From contig NZ_JACCHQ010000029.1 in the NCBI RefSeq assembly GCF_016031655.1, positions 1 to 64,000 of the forward strand: a stretch of 64,000 bases of DNA, read 5' to 3'. The position numbers and the translations under genes were made by a program. Shown piece after piece: positions 1 to 8,755 of the stretch. Origin of the DNA: Bradyrhizobium glycinis. Its GTDB lineage: Bacteria; Pseudomonadota; Alphaproteobacteria; Rhizobiales; Xanthobacteraceae. Under the pieces are notes generated by a model that saw only the letters and a list, made by a program, of their open reading frames with translations, made no database searches and had not been told where the DNA came from. Every line of letters begins with the position of its first letter. Position 1 is the first letter of the stretch.

Positions 1-52
1 CGCCGGCGGCGATCCGGTTAACGATCTGTTCGGGAAGTTGGCGGACGGGCAT
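1..52 (-). CDS. mutL: DNA mismatch repair protein MutL, N-terminal fragment (runs off the window)
   Basis: Only the first 17 codons lie inside the window. They read MPVRQLPEQIVNRIAAG, which matches the conserved start of the MutL GHKL ATPase domain; the family continues with the helix holding the catalytic Glu and Asn. MutL couples mismatch recognition by MutS to strand incision. The ATG is at 52-50 and the gene continues beyond position 1. Identity rests on this short but highly characteristic stretch, so the name is fairly safe, but nothing can be said about integrity of the rest. Confidence 0.85.
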   Translation of the reverse strand, partial: MPVRQLPEQIVNRIAAG

Positions 53-117
53 GGGCTCACTCGGCGAATGTCCCAGTCTAATGCCGCCTCGCAACAAATG
101 CATGGGGAAGGTCACAC

Positions 118-140
118 TTCCCACATACCAGATGTGGGAA
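118..140. promoter_or_regulatory. Perfect 9-bp inverted repeat in the mutL / secreted-protein gap
   Basis: TTCCCACAT (118-126) and ATGTGGGAA (132-140) are exact reverse complements separated by 5 nt. The site lies 66 bp upstream of the mutL start and about 230 bp upstream of the next plus-strand gene. No T-run follows, so an operator is more likely than a terminator; this is inference. The rest of the 53-366 gap shows no other feature I can support. Confidence 0.5.
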
Positions 141-366
141 ATCCCGAGCTTCGGGCAGTTCCAACGAATGCGGCGGTGTCGCCGCGCCGCCGCATATGAG
201 GAGCACAATTCCGCGAAAGCGCCCCGAAAACCCTAAACGATCACCACACGACGCGGCTTGCATCACAGCGCGCCGTTCGAAGTCTCTTCGCGATGAACCG
301 GTCCGGTGCAGGCGAACGGTGCAGAAGGCAGCCGAACGGTTCATCGCGACATTCCAGGAGAAATGG

Positions 367-675
367 ATGAAGTTGGTGAAGACCTCTGCGATCGCTTGCG
401 CTCTCGCGGCCCTCGTTGCAACGCCCGTTCTCGCCCAAGGCACCTCGTCTGGGACGAGGCCTGGCGGCACCGTACAAAGCAAGCCCATGCAAGGCGGCGC
501 GTCAGGCAGCGAGGATGAGGATCTCGGTGCCCAGCAGGGCGCAGCCGGCGAGAAGGTCGGCATGAAGTCGAGCAAGGGCACGAAGGGGTCCGCCGGAACC
601 ACCGGCAGCGCGACGCGCAAGGGCACCGCGGACGATGCGGCGACCGGCGGTGCTGCGGCCGGCAAGCGCTACTGA
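367..675 (+). CDS. Small secreted protein of unknown function, Gly/Ser/Thr/Lys-rich
   Basis: The product is 102 residues. It begins with a clear Sec signal peptide: MKLVKT, a hydrophobic Ala/Leu/Val stretch, then a cleavage site after PVLA. The mature part is low-complexity, rich in Gly, Ser, Thr, Ala and Lys, with no cysteine and no recognisable domain. The start at 367 was chosen over an in-frame start at 196 because it begins the signal peptide and has AGGAG at 354-358. A strong intrinsic terminator follows at 694-727. It is probably a periplasmic or released small protein typical of Bradyrhizobium relatives; no function can be given. Confidence 0.75.
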   Translation: MKLVKTSAIACALAALVATPVLAQGTSSGTRPGGTVQSKPMQGGASGSEDEDLGAQQGAAGEKVGMKSSKGTKGSAGTTGSATRKGTADDAATGGAAAGKRY

Positions 676-693
676 CGCCAGCTTGCGAACGGC

Positions 694-727
694 AAACCTC
701 CGGTCGCGCGCGATCGGAGGTTTTTTC
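694..727 (+). terminator. Rho-independent terminator
   Basis: Inverted arms AAACCTCCG (694-702) and CGGAGGTTT (715-723) enclose a 12-nt loop and run into a T tract. It lies 18 nt past the stop of the secreted-protein gene and also lies just beyond the 3' end of arfB on the other strand, so it may serve both convergent genes. Confidence 0.85.
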
Positions 728-730
728 GCA

Positions 731-1147
731 TCAATCGTCGAAGCTTCGGCCGCGGCCGGCCTTGATGTCGCTGCGCCGTTTCTTGCCCTCGAGCCGGCGC
801 TGCTTGGAGGCGAAGGTCGGCCGCGTCGCGCGGCGAGGCGTCGGCCGGACCATGGCCTCCTTGAGGATTTCGACGAGACGGTCGATGGCATCCTGACGGT
901 TGCGCTCCTGGGTGCGAAAGCGCTGCGCGTGGATCACGATGACGCCGTCCTTGGTCATGCGCTGGCCGGCAATGCGGGCAAGGCGCAGCGCCGCGTCCTC
1001 GGGCAAGGTCAGCTTGCGGGTGTCGAAGCGCAGCTGCGCGGAGGTTGCGACCTTGTTGACGTTCTGCCCGCCCGGGCCGGAGGCGCGGACAAAGCCGATC
1101 TCGATGTCGTCCTCGTCGATGACGAGATCGCGGGATATCCGCAGCAT
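731..1147 (-). CDS. arfB: Alternative ribosome-rescue factor ArfB (YaeJ), peptidyl-tRNA hydrolase
   Basis: ArfB releases nascent chains from ribosomes stalled without a stop codon, as a backup to tmRNA. The product is 138 residues, close to the usual 140. The release-factor GGQ loop is present at residues 26-28 in the context GPGGQNVNK. The C-terminus is a long basic tail (KQRRLEGKKRR) that in the family inserts in the mRNA entry tunnel. The start at 1147 (MLRISRDL) was preferred to 1186 because family members begin at this point; the upstream 13 residues are not family-like. The gene ends close to the bidirectional hairpin at 694-727. Confidence 0.92.
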   Translation of the reverse strand: MLRISRDLVIDEDDIEIGFVRASGPGGQNVNKVATSAQLRFDTRKLTLPEDAALRLARIAGQRMTKDGVIVIHAQRFRTQERNRQDAIDRLVEILKEAMVRPTPRRATRPTFASKQRRLEGKKRRSDIKAGRGRSFDD

Positions 1148-1266
1148 GCTGGCACCATTCGTGATGTCAGGACATACCGCGGACATCCGCCGTCAGCAAT
1201 GGCGCTGCCGCGAAACGCAAATGGCCGGGATGGACCCGGCCATTCAGGAAACCTCGAGAAAAGAGA

Positions 1267-2634
1267 TCAGTTCGACTTCGTCGCCGGTGCAGCCGCCGGT
1301 TGCGCGGCGGCCTGGGGGGCCCGGCCGACGACGACGGTCAGCAGCCCTTGGCCCCAGAGCCGCTTGGCGGCCGCCTTGGCATCGTCCAGAGTCACGGCGT
1401 CGACGATGGCGTTGCGCTTCTCGATATAGTCGATCGGCAGCTTGTCCTGCTGATATTGCAGCAGCGCCTGCGCCAGCTTGGACGAGGTGTCGAGCGCCAG
1501 CATCTGCGAGCCCTTGAGGTAGGACTTGGCCTCATCGAGCTCCTTCTGCGTCGGGCCCTCCTCGGCGATGCGGCGCACCTCCTGTTCGATGGCCTCGATG
1601 GTGTCGCCGGCGCGGTCGGCGCGGGTGCCGGTGTTGCCGATGAAAACCGCCGAGTGCTGCATCCAGAGCAGCGACTCGTACACGGAATAGGCCAGACCGC
1701 GCTTTTCGCGCACCTCGCGATAGAGCCGGGATGACAAGCCGCCGCCGCCGAGAATGTGATTGACCACATAGGCCGCCATGAAGTTCGGATCACTTCGCTT
1801 CACGCCGGGTCCACCGAAGGTGATCACCGTCTGCGGCACGTCGAGGGTCACGAAGGCGCGTTGCGGCGGCTTTGCAGCCTCGATGTCGGGGACTGGCGTC
1901 AGATTGGCCTTGGCCGGCAGGCTGCCGAAGGTGTGGTCGAGCAGCTTTCCGAGCGTGGCCGGATCGACGTCGCCGACGACCGCAATCTTGAGCCCATCCT
2001 TGGCGAGGACACGGCCGACATAATTCCTCAGGTCGGCAACCGTGATGGTCGGCACGCTGTCGAGGTTGCCGTTGCTCTGCCGGCTGTAGGGGTGATCGCC
2101 GAATGCGACCTCCAGGAACTTGCGGCTCGCCAGCGAGGTCGGATTGGTGGTCTCGCGGCGCAGGCCCGAGATGACCTGCGAGCGGATGCGTTCGACATCG
2201 GCCGTGTGGAAATGCGGCGAGGTCAGTGCCATCCTGAGCAGGTCGAAGGCCTCGTCCTTGTTGTCGCGCAGCATGCGCAGGCTCCCGCGGAAGGTATCGC
2301 GGGTGGCGCTGAAGGAGAGCTCGATGGCGCGGCGGTCGAGCCGTTCATGGAACGTCTTGGAATCGAGATCGCCAGAGCCCTCGTCGAGGAGATCGCCGAC
2401 CAGGTTGGCGACACCGGGCTTGTCCTTGGGATCCTGCGCCGAGCCGCCGGCGAAGGAATATTCCATCGCGATCAGCGGCACGGTCGCATCCTGCACGAAC
2501 CAGGCTTCGATGCCGCCCGGCGAGATCAGGTGCTGGATCTTTGCGGCGGCCTGCGAGGGCGAGGCCGCAGAGAACGCGAGGACCGCGCCGGCGACAACGG
2601 AGAATGCAACGCGTCGAAGGAAGGAATAGGTCAC
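1267..2634 (-). CDS. M16 family peptidase-like protein lacking the HxxEH zinc motif (partner subunit)
   Basis: This is a 455-residue exported protein of the insulinase/M16 family. A signal peptide occupies about residues 1-30 and two M16 half-domains follow. Where active members have HxxEH, this one has NLVGD (about residues 77-81), so the zinc site is absent. The C-terminal domain keeps the family segment SRLYREVREKRGLAYS. GTG at 2634 was chosen because it overlaps the stop of the catalytic M16 gene by 4 nt (GTGA), the mark of translational coupling. In known pairs of this kind the inactive subunit forms the substrate cavity with the active one. Heterodimer formation here is inferred from that precedent. 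Confidence 0.85.
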   Translation of the reverse strand: MTYSFLRRVAFSVVAGAVLAFSAASPSQAAAKIQHLISPGGIEAWFVQDATVPLIAMEYSFAGGSAQDPKDKPGVANLVGDLLDEGSGDLDSKTFHERLDRRAIELSFSATRDTFRGSLRMLRDNKDEAFDLLRMALTSPHFHTADVERIRSQVISGLRRETTNPTSLASRKFLEVAFGDHPYSRQSNGNLDSVPTITVADLRNYVGRVLAKDGLKIAVVGDVDPATLGKLLDHTFGSLPAKANLTPVPDIEAAKPPQRAFVTLDVPQTVITFGGPGVKRSDPNFMAAYVVNHILGGGGLSSRLYREVREKRGLAYSVYESLLWMQHSAVFIGNTGTRADRAGDTIEAIEQEVRRIAEEGPTQKELDEAKSYLKGSQMLALDTSSKLAQALLQYQQDKLPIDYIEKRNAIVDAVTLDDAKAAAKRLWGQGLLTVVVGRAPQAAAQPAAAPATKSN

Positions 2635-4025
2635 GAGCGCTTCTCCTCGCGCTTGGCGGTTGCAGTGTCCTTGATCAGATAGCCGGTCACCGAGCGCCTC
2701 TTCTCGAGCCATTTCTGCGCAACGGCGCGGACCTGCTCGGCGGTGACGGCGCGGATGCGGTCGGGCCAGCTCCTGATGTCCTCGATCGACAGGCCCGTGG
2801 TCAGCGCGCCGCCGTACCAGCGCGCCAGCACAGCCTGGTTGTCCTGGGCGTAGATCGCTTCGGCGATGAGCTGGGTCTTGACGCGCTCCAGATCCTCCGC
2901 GCGGATCGGGTTCTGCGCCACGTTGGCAATGACGCCGTCGACCGCCTGTTCCACTTCGGCGAAGCTGACGCCGGGTTTCGGCGCAGCCGAGATCGCGAAT
3001 TGGGTCGGGTCGAGCGAGATGCTCGAATAGCTGGCGTTGGCGGAGACCGCGAGCGGCTTGTCGACCACGAGGGCGCGGTAGAGATAGGAATTGCTGCCGC
3101 TGCCCATCAGCTGCGCCAGCACGTCGAGTGCCGCGCTCTCGCCCGCCGCGGCCGTGGTTGCCGAGGGCACGAGATAATAGCGCCGCATGTTCGGCTGCTC
3201 GACGCGCGGATCAGCCAGCGTGACGGTGCGCGGGGCAGCAGGCTCCGGCTCCTGCGGACGAACGCGCCGCGGCGGGATCGCGGGCTGCGCGGGGATCGAG
3301 CCGAAATTGCGCTCGACTAGCGGGCGGATTTCGGCGGCGTCCACGTCGCCGGCGATCACCAGGATCGCGTTGTTCGGCGCATAGAAGCGACGATAGAAGG
3401 CGAGCGCATCCTCGCGATCGAGCTTCTCGATCTCCTGGTGCCAGCCGATCACCGGCCGCCCGTAGGGATGGTTGAGATAGAGCGCGGCCATGATCTGCTC
3501 GTTCAACCGCGCATCCGGATTATTGGCGACGCGCATATTGTACTCTTCGAGCACGACGTCGCGCTCGGGCAGCACGTTCTCGTCCTTGAGGATGAGGCCC
3601 GTCATGCGGTCGGCCTCGAACTCCATCATGGTCGGCAGCTGCTCTTTCGGCACGCGCTGATAGTAGTTGGTGTAGTCGACCGAGGTCGAAGCGTTCTCGT
3701 TGCCGCCGACGCGCAGCACGGTCTGGGAGAATTCGCCGGCCGGATGCTTCGAGGTGCCCTTGAACATCAGGTGCTCGAGGAAATGGGCGAGGCCGGACTT
3801 GCCGGGCGTCTCGTCAGCCGAGCCGACCTTGTACCAGATCATCTCGGTGACGACGGGGGTGCGGCGGTCCGGGATCACCACGACCTGCATGCCGTTGGCA
3901 AGCGTGAAGCTGGCGGGCGGAGCCGATGTCACCGTGGTCTGGGCAAGGGCGGCGCCGGCCGAAAGGACACTCGTCGAAAGCAGCGCGGCAAGGAGGCAGG
4001 CAGCCGATCGGTAAGAGGACATCAT
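2631..4025 (-). CDS. M16 family zinc metallopeptidase, catalytic subunit, exported
   Basis: The product has 464 residues with an N-terminal signal peptide ending near LAQ (residue 29). The zinc-binding HFLEH lies at residues 81-85, and the downstream glutamate is in VVLEEYNMR about 76 residues later, the expected M16 spacing. It is a predicted periplasmic peptidase. The start is one of two consecutive ATG codons (4025 or 4022), preceded by AGGGA. It forms an operon with the inactive M16 protein downstream and follows lspA and a small exported protein. The native substrate cannot be deduced; M16 relatives commonly degrade short unfolded peptides. Confidence 0.9.
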   Translation of the reverse strand: MMSSYRSAACLLAALLSTSVLSAGAALAQTTVTSAPPASFTLANGMQVVVIPDRRTPVVTEMIWYKVGSADETPGKSGLAHFLEHLMFKGTSKHPAGEFSQTVLRVGGNENASTSVDYTNYYQRVPKEQLPTMMEFEADRMTGLILKDENVLPERDVVLEEYNMRVANNPDARLNEQIMAALYLNHPYGRPVIGWHQEIEKLDREDALAFYRRFYAPNNAILVIAGDVDAAEIRPLVERNFGSIPAQPAIPPRRVRPQEPEPAAPRTVTLADPRVEQPNMRRYYLVPSATTAAAGESAALDVLAQLMGSGSNSYLYRALVVDKPLAVSANASYSSISLDPTQFAISAAPKPGVSFAEVEQAVDGVIANVAQNPIRAEDLERVKTQLIAEAIYAQDNQAVLARWYGGALTTGLSIEDIRSWPDRIRAVTAEQVRAVAQKWLEKRRSVTGYLIKDTATAKREEKRS

Positions 4026-4214
4026 GATCCCTGGTTGTGAGATGCCGAGCCCGGATCTCCGGCTCGGAGGGCACGGCATGCTACACCGTGCGGCTGAGGC
4101 TTCGCGTCACGAAGCAGAGAACGCTATCAACTCGGGAGCAGCCAGCAGTTGAAGCTGCGTGGCGTGCCGGCAGCCCCGGCGCGGCTGCGCAATGTCGGGG
4201 CAAGAGCAGGAACG

Positions 4215-4940
4215 CTATTGCTCCTTCTCCTTGCCAGATCGGACGTCAAAATAGGTTCGCTTCGAATTATCCGGGCCGGCGCCGTAGGCGTAGTTCGGCG
4301 ACGGGGTCTGATATCCGGGCGGCGGCTCCACCAGCGATGTGCGCGGTGGCTCCGACGTAAACTGCTTCGACTCGGGCCCATTCCCTTTGAACAGTTTCCA
4401 CAGCCCGCCGGTATATCCGAGTTCGGCAGGGCTCATGGTCGGGTTGGCGACGTTGGTGCCTGGCTGAACCGGATCATTGCTGGTCTTGTCGGCGGCCGCC
4501 GTCCTGTGAGCGTTCAACTCGGCGGGCGACAGCGGCTGGGCGTTCTTCCAGTACTCCGCTGCCTTGTTGCCGGACTTCTTCCGCTGGGCGATGGCTTCCT
4601 TGCGGCGCTTCTCGTCAGGGTCCTTCGGCCAGTTTGGCGCGGCCGCGGCCTCGGTTGCGGCAGGCGGCGGCAGGTCGAGCTTGGGCGGCACGACCAGTGG
4701 CGAGCGCTCGCGGTATTCGATGCCGGGTTTTTCCATGCTCTTGGCGCCAAGGCCGGTCATCAGATTGTCGATGAGCTTCTCTTCGAAGGTCATGTCGTCG
4801 TCGTCATCGTCAGCCGCGCGGGCGGCGCCGGCCGACACGACCAGACCAATGCCGAGCGCGACGGCGGACAATTTCAGTGCCCGCCGGCCCCCCGATCGGG
4901 AGCCTCGAACCATCGAACCGCTGGTCTTCGAGCTGCGCAT
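4215..4940 (-). CDS. Exported protein of unknown function, Pro/Lys-rich, between lspA and M16 genes
   Basis: The protein has 241 residues. A basic N-terminus and hydrophobic segment ending AARAADDDDDD suggest Sec export, with an acidic run just after cleavage. The body is predicted to be largely disordered: Pro-, Ala- and Lys-rich, with EEKLIDNLMTGLGAK as its only helix-like segment and a C-terminal part rich in Pro, Gly and Tyr. No cysteine in the mature part, so it is not a lipoprotein. Start 4940 was chosen over 5000 because the upstream residues are not signal-like; 4913 is also possible. Its position between lspA and the M16 pair suggests an envelope role, but I do not recognise a family. 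Confidence 0.7.
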   Translation of the reverse strand: MRSSKTSGSMVRGSRSGGRRALKLSAVALGIGLVVSAGAARAADDDDDDMTFEEKLIDNLMTGLGAKSMEKPGIEYRERSPLVVPPKLDLPPPAATEAAAAPNWPKDPDEKRRKEAIAQRKKSGNKAAEYWKNAQPLSPAELNAHRTAAADKTSNDPVQPGTNVANPTMSPAELGYTGGLWKLFKGNGPESKQFTSEPPRTSLVEPPPGYQTPSPNYAYGAGPDNSKRTYFDVRSGKEKEQ

Positions 4941-5036
4941 TACCGTACCTGTTTCATATTGTGGCAGATTGCCGCTCGCACGCGGCTCCAACCCTTGCAA
5001 AACCGGGTTCCACCTGCCCGTCCGTATCGGCCGGGA

Positions 5037-5531
5037 TCAGGGCGCTTTTGCGGCGGGTACCCCCAGGAAGGAATCATACAATAGCGCTGCCACCCCAGCA
5101 ACGATGGCCACGTCCGCGAGATTAAACACATACCAATGATAGGTATTTCCGGCGATCTCGATGTGGAACAGGGCGAAATCCACCACCGCGCCATAGGCCA
5201 GGCGGTCGATGCCATTGCCGATGGCGCCGCCGATGATCAGGCCGAGCGCGACGGTCGCGAGCACGGTGTGCGAGCGCGCCATCCAGATCGCCAGCGCAAC
5301 CACCGCGATCGCTTTGACCGCCATCAGCGCGAGCTGCGCGGCCTGGCCGTCGTTCTGGAGCCAACCGAAGCTGATGCCGATGTTCCAGGCCAGCACCAGG
5401 TCGAAGAACGGCGTCACCCGGACCGCGCCGCGACGGGCGAGGTCGAACACGTTCAACAGCCAGAGCTTCGAGGCCTGGTCGACCACGAGCGTGACCATTG
5501 CCGCGAGGATGCCGGCACGGAGTGGGGTCAT
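5037..5531 (-). CDS. lspA: Lipoprotein signal peptidase II
   Basis: LspA cleaves the signal peptide of prolipoproteins in the inner membrane after Lgt has added diacylglycerol; lgt is also in this window at about 40 kb. The 164-residue protein has four hydrophobic segments. The two catalytic aspartates are visible in conserved blocks: D118 in GAVVDF and D140 in FNLADVAI. The conserved GNGIDRL precedes the first. The gene begins 10 nt after the ileS stop, a very common arrangement (ileS-lspA), and both are likely cotranscribed. Confidence 0.96.
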   Translation of the reverse strand: MTPLRAGILAAMVTLVVDQASKLWLLNVFDLARRGAVRVTPFFDLVLAWNIGISFGWLQNDGQAAQLALMAVKAIAVVALAIWMARSHTVLATVALGLIIGGAIGNGIDRLAYGAVVDFALFHIEIAGNTYHWYVFNLADVAIVAGVAALLYDSFLGVPAAKAP

Positions 5532-5541
5532 GGCCGACCGA

Positions 5542-8500
5542 TCAGACGCTCACCCCCAGCGCCTTCCACTCGCGCAGTGCCTTGGCGTCGCGCGGGGTGA
5601 CGTCGGGGTACTCAGGATCCTCGCCGACCGCCGGCGAAATCTTCCAGGAGCGGGCGCATTTGGTGCCGACCGCCTTCTCCACCACGACCGCGACGCCGGG
5701 GACGGCATCGAGGCGGAACGCCGAGGCCGGCGCCTCGCCCTCCCGCACCTCGTAATTCGAGGTGATGCAGACTTCAGCCAGATCGATGTCGAACAAGGTC
5801 GCCAGCATGCCGCGATCGGCGACATAGATCACCGGCGATGCCTCGAGCGAGGAGCCGATGTTCTTGGCGGCGCGTTCCAGCTCGAGTGCGCCGGTGACGA
5901 CGCGACGCACGTTGCGGATCATCTCCCATTTCGCGGCGAGCTTGTCGTCGCGCAAGGCTTCGAGATCGGTCGGGAACAGCGTCAGATGCACGGACGGCTC
6001 GGCGTCGGGCCGGTACATGCGCCAGGCCTCCTCAGCAGTGAAGCTGAGGATCGGCGCCAGCCATTTCAGGATCGAGGCGCACAACAGGTCGATGGTCGTC
6101 AGCGCCGCCTTGCGCGTCAGCGACGAAGGCGGATCGCAATACAGCGTATCCTTGCGGATGTCGAAGTAGAAGGCGGAGAGCTCGCTGTTCAGGAAGGCGG
6201 ACAGGATCGCGACCACGGTCTTGTAGTCGAACTCCCGATAGGCCTTGCCGATGGCAGAGGCGCGCACCGCGAGCTCGTGTAGCATCAAGCGCTCGAGCTC
6301 GGGCATCTCGGCCGGCGCGACTGCGTCGGCCGGCTTGTAATGATGTAGCGTTCCCAACATCCAGCGCACCGTGTTGCGCAGCTTGCGATAGGTCTCGACG
6401 GTGTTCTTCAGGATCTCGGGGCCGATGCGCTGGTCGTCGGTGTAGTCGCAGGACGCGACCCAGAGCCTTAAGATGTCGGCGCCGGATTCCTTGATGACGG
6501 CCTGCGGCTCGATGGTGTTGCCGAGCGACTTCGACATCTTGCGGCCGTCCTCGGCCTGCGTGAAGCCGTGGGTCAGCACGATGTCGTAAGGCGCGCGGCC
6601 GCGCGTGCCGCAGCTTTCCAGCAGCGAGGAATGGAACCAGCCGCGGTGCTGGTCCGAGCCTTCCAGATACATCACCGTGTCGGCGCCGCCGTCGACCTTG
6701 CGCTTGATGCCTGACAGGCCCGGGAATTGCACGGGGTCTTCCAGCACGAAGGCGTGGGTGGAGCCGGAATCGAACCAGACGTCGAGAATGTCGTCGACCT
6801 TCTGCCAATCTTCGTTCGCGCGGGGCCCTAGGAAGCGCTCGCGCGCGCCCGTCGCGTACCAGGCGTCGGCGCCTTCCTTCTCGAAGGCTTCGCCGATGCG
6901 CGCATTGACGGCCTCGTCCTGGAGGATCTCGGCGGAGCCGTCACCTTTCTCGCGCACGAACACGGCGATCGGCACGCCCCAGGCGCGCTGGCGCGAGATC
7001 ACCCAGTCGGGACGTGCCTCGATCATGCCGTTGATGCGGTTCTCGCCCGACGGCGGCACCCATTGGGTGACCGAGATCGCGTGCAGCGCGCGGGCGCGCA
7101 GCGTGTCGCCGCTCTTGGCTTTGCCGCCCTGCGCGATGTTCTTATCCATCGCGATGAACCATTGCGGCGTGTTGCGGAAGATCACCGGCTTCTTGGAACG
7201 CCAGGAGTGCGGATATTGATGCTTGAGCCGGCCGCGGGCGAGCAGCATGCCTCTGTCGACGAGCGCCTTGATCACGGCCTCGTTGGCATCGCCCTTCTCG
7301 CCCTTGTCGGTGATGACGCGCTTGCCGGCAAAGCCCGGCGCATGATCGGTGTAGGCGCCGTTCTCGTCGACGGTATAGGGGATGGCGGTGTTGATGCCGC
7401 GCGCGTCGAGATCGCGCGTCTGCGACGTCCAGGCGTCGAAGTCCTCGCGGCCATGGCCGGGCGCCGTGTGCACGAAGCCGGTGCCGGTGTCGTCGGTGAC
7501 GTGGTCGCCGGGCAATAGCGGCACGACGAAGTCGTAGCCGCCGCCGACGCCTTTGAGCGGATGGGCACACTCGATCGCGTCCATGGTGTCGCCGGGGACG
7601 TCGCGGACCTTCTCATAAGCCGTCACGCGCGCCTGCTTGAAAACGTCTGCAGCGAGCGCGTCGGCGAGGATGAGGAGGTCGCCGGTCTTGGCCCAATTGT
7701 CGGCGGGGGCGTCCGTCACCTTGTAGAGGCCATAGGCAATCTTCGGCGAGAACGAGATGGCGCGATTGCCGGGGAGCGTCCAGGGCGTCGTGGTCCAGAT
7801 CACAACGCTTGCGGAGGCGAGCGCACCGTGCGCGGGCGAGGTCACCGGGAATTTCACCCACACCGTATCGGAAGTGTGGTCCTCGTATTCGACCTCGGCC
7901 TCGGCGAGCGCGGTCTTCTCGACCACGCTCCACATCACCGGCTTGGAGCCGCGATAGAGCGTGCCGTTGGCGGCGAACTTCATCAGCTCGCGCGCGATCT
8001 GGGCTTCGGCCGGATAGCTCATGGTGGCGTAGGGATGATCCCAATCGCCGATCACGCCGAGGCGCTTGAACTCCTCGCGCTGCACGCCGAGCCAGTGCGT
8101 GGCATAGGCGCGGCACTCCTTGCGGAAATCGATCATCGCGGCGGAGTCGCGGAAGTCGGGCTTCTGCTTGCCCTTCTTGCGATAATGCTCCTCCTCGACC
8201 TTCCACTCGATCGGCAGGCCGTGGCAGTCCCAGCCCGGCACGTAGTTGGAATCGAAGCCGAGCATCTGCTGGCTCTTGGTGACGAGATCCTTCAGGATCT
8301 TGTTCAGTGCCGTGCCGATATGGATGTTGCCGTTGGCGTAGGGCGGACCGTCATGCAGCACGAACTTGGCGCGGCCCTTCGCACTCTGGCGCAGCTTCTC
8401 GTAGAGGCCGATCTCGTACCAGCGCTTGAGGATCTCCGGCTCGCGCTGCGGCAGGCCGGCGCGCATCGGGAATTCGGTCTGCGGCAGGAACAGGGTCTTT

Positions 8501-8550
8501 GAATAGTCTTTGGCTTCAGACTTCGGGGACTTTTGCGGCTTTTCGGACAT
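5542..8550 (-). CDS. ileS: Isoleucyl-tRNA synthetase
   Basis: IleS charges tRNA-Ile with isoleucine and edits misactivated valine. The protein is 1002 residues, normal for the bacterial type. The class I motifs are intact: HIGT at residues 77-80 (context NGNIHIGTALNK) and KMSKS at about 671-675. The CP1 editing region lies between them and the anticodon-binding region follows. I see no C-terminal zinc-finger cysteine cluster of the E. coli kind. The end lies 10 nt from lspA. The start at 8550 is followed by a Lys/Ser-rich leader of about 15 residues before the conserved domain. Confidence 0.97.
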   Translation of the reverse strand: MSEKPQKSPKSEAKDYSKTLFLPQTEFPMRAGLPQREPEILKRWYEIGLYEKLRQSAKGRAKFVLHDGPPYANGNIHIGTALNKILKDLVTKSQQMLGFDSNYVPGWDCHGLPIEWKVEEEHYRKKGKQKPDFRDSAAMIDFRKECRAYATHWLGVQREEFKRLGVIGDWDHPYATMSYPAEAQIARELMKFAANGTLYRGSKPVMWSVVEKTALAEAEVEYEDHTSDTVWVKFPVTSPAHGALASASVVIWTTTPWTLPGNRAISFSPKIAYGLYKVTDAPADNWAKTGDLLILADALAADVFKQARVTAYEKVRDVPGDTMDAIECAHPLKGVGGGYDFVVPLLPGDHVTDDTGTGFVHTAPGHGREDFDAWTSQTRDLDARGINTAIPYTVDENGAYTDHAPGFAGKRVITDKGEKGDANEAVIKALVDRGMLLARGRLKHQYPHSWRSKKPVIFRNTPQWFIAMDKNIAQGGKAKSGDTLRARALHAISVTQWVPPSGENRINGMIEARPDWVISRQRAWGVPIAVFVREKGDGSAEILQDEAVNARIGEAFEKEGADAWYATGARERFLGPRANEDWQKVDDILDVWFDSGSTHAFVLEDPVQFPGLSGIKRKVDGGADTVMYLEGSDQHRGWFHSSLLESCGTRGRAPYDIVLTHGFTQAEDGRKMSKSLGNTIEPQAVIKESGADILRLWVASCDYTDDQRIGPEILKNTVETYRKLRNTVRWMLGTLHHYKPADAVAPAEMPELERLMLHELAVRASAIGKAYREFDYKTVVAILSAFLNSELSAFYFDIRKDTLYCDPPSSLTRKAALTTIDLLCASILKWLAPILSFTAEEAWRMYRPDAEPSVHLTLFPTDLEALRDDKLAAKWEMIRNVRRVVTGALELERAAKNIGSSLEASPVIYVADRGMLATLFDIDLAEVCITSNYEVREGEAPASAFRLDAVPGVAVVVEKAVGTKCARSWKISPAVGEDPEYPDVTPRDAKALREWKALGVSV

Positions 8551-8755
8551 GAGGCTGACTGGCTCGGAAAGGGCGCGGAAACGAATGGCGATGCGGAATC
8601 GCGGGCGAAACGACGAAATCCCGGTCTTGCGCCGAGCCTTCAGGCTCAGGCGGAAGCCGGGCCGCTAATCCCTATGATGCGCCGCGCAAACATGGGCTCT
8701 CCATAGCAGGGGGGCGGAGGAAGCGCAAAGGGCCGGCGAGGCCTGGTTTCGCCTC

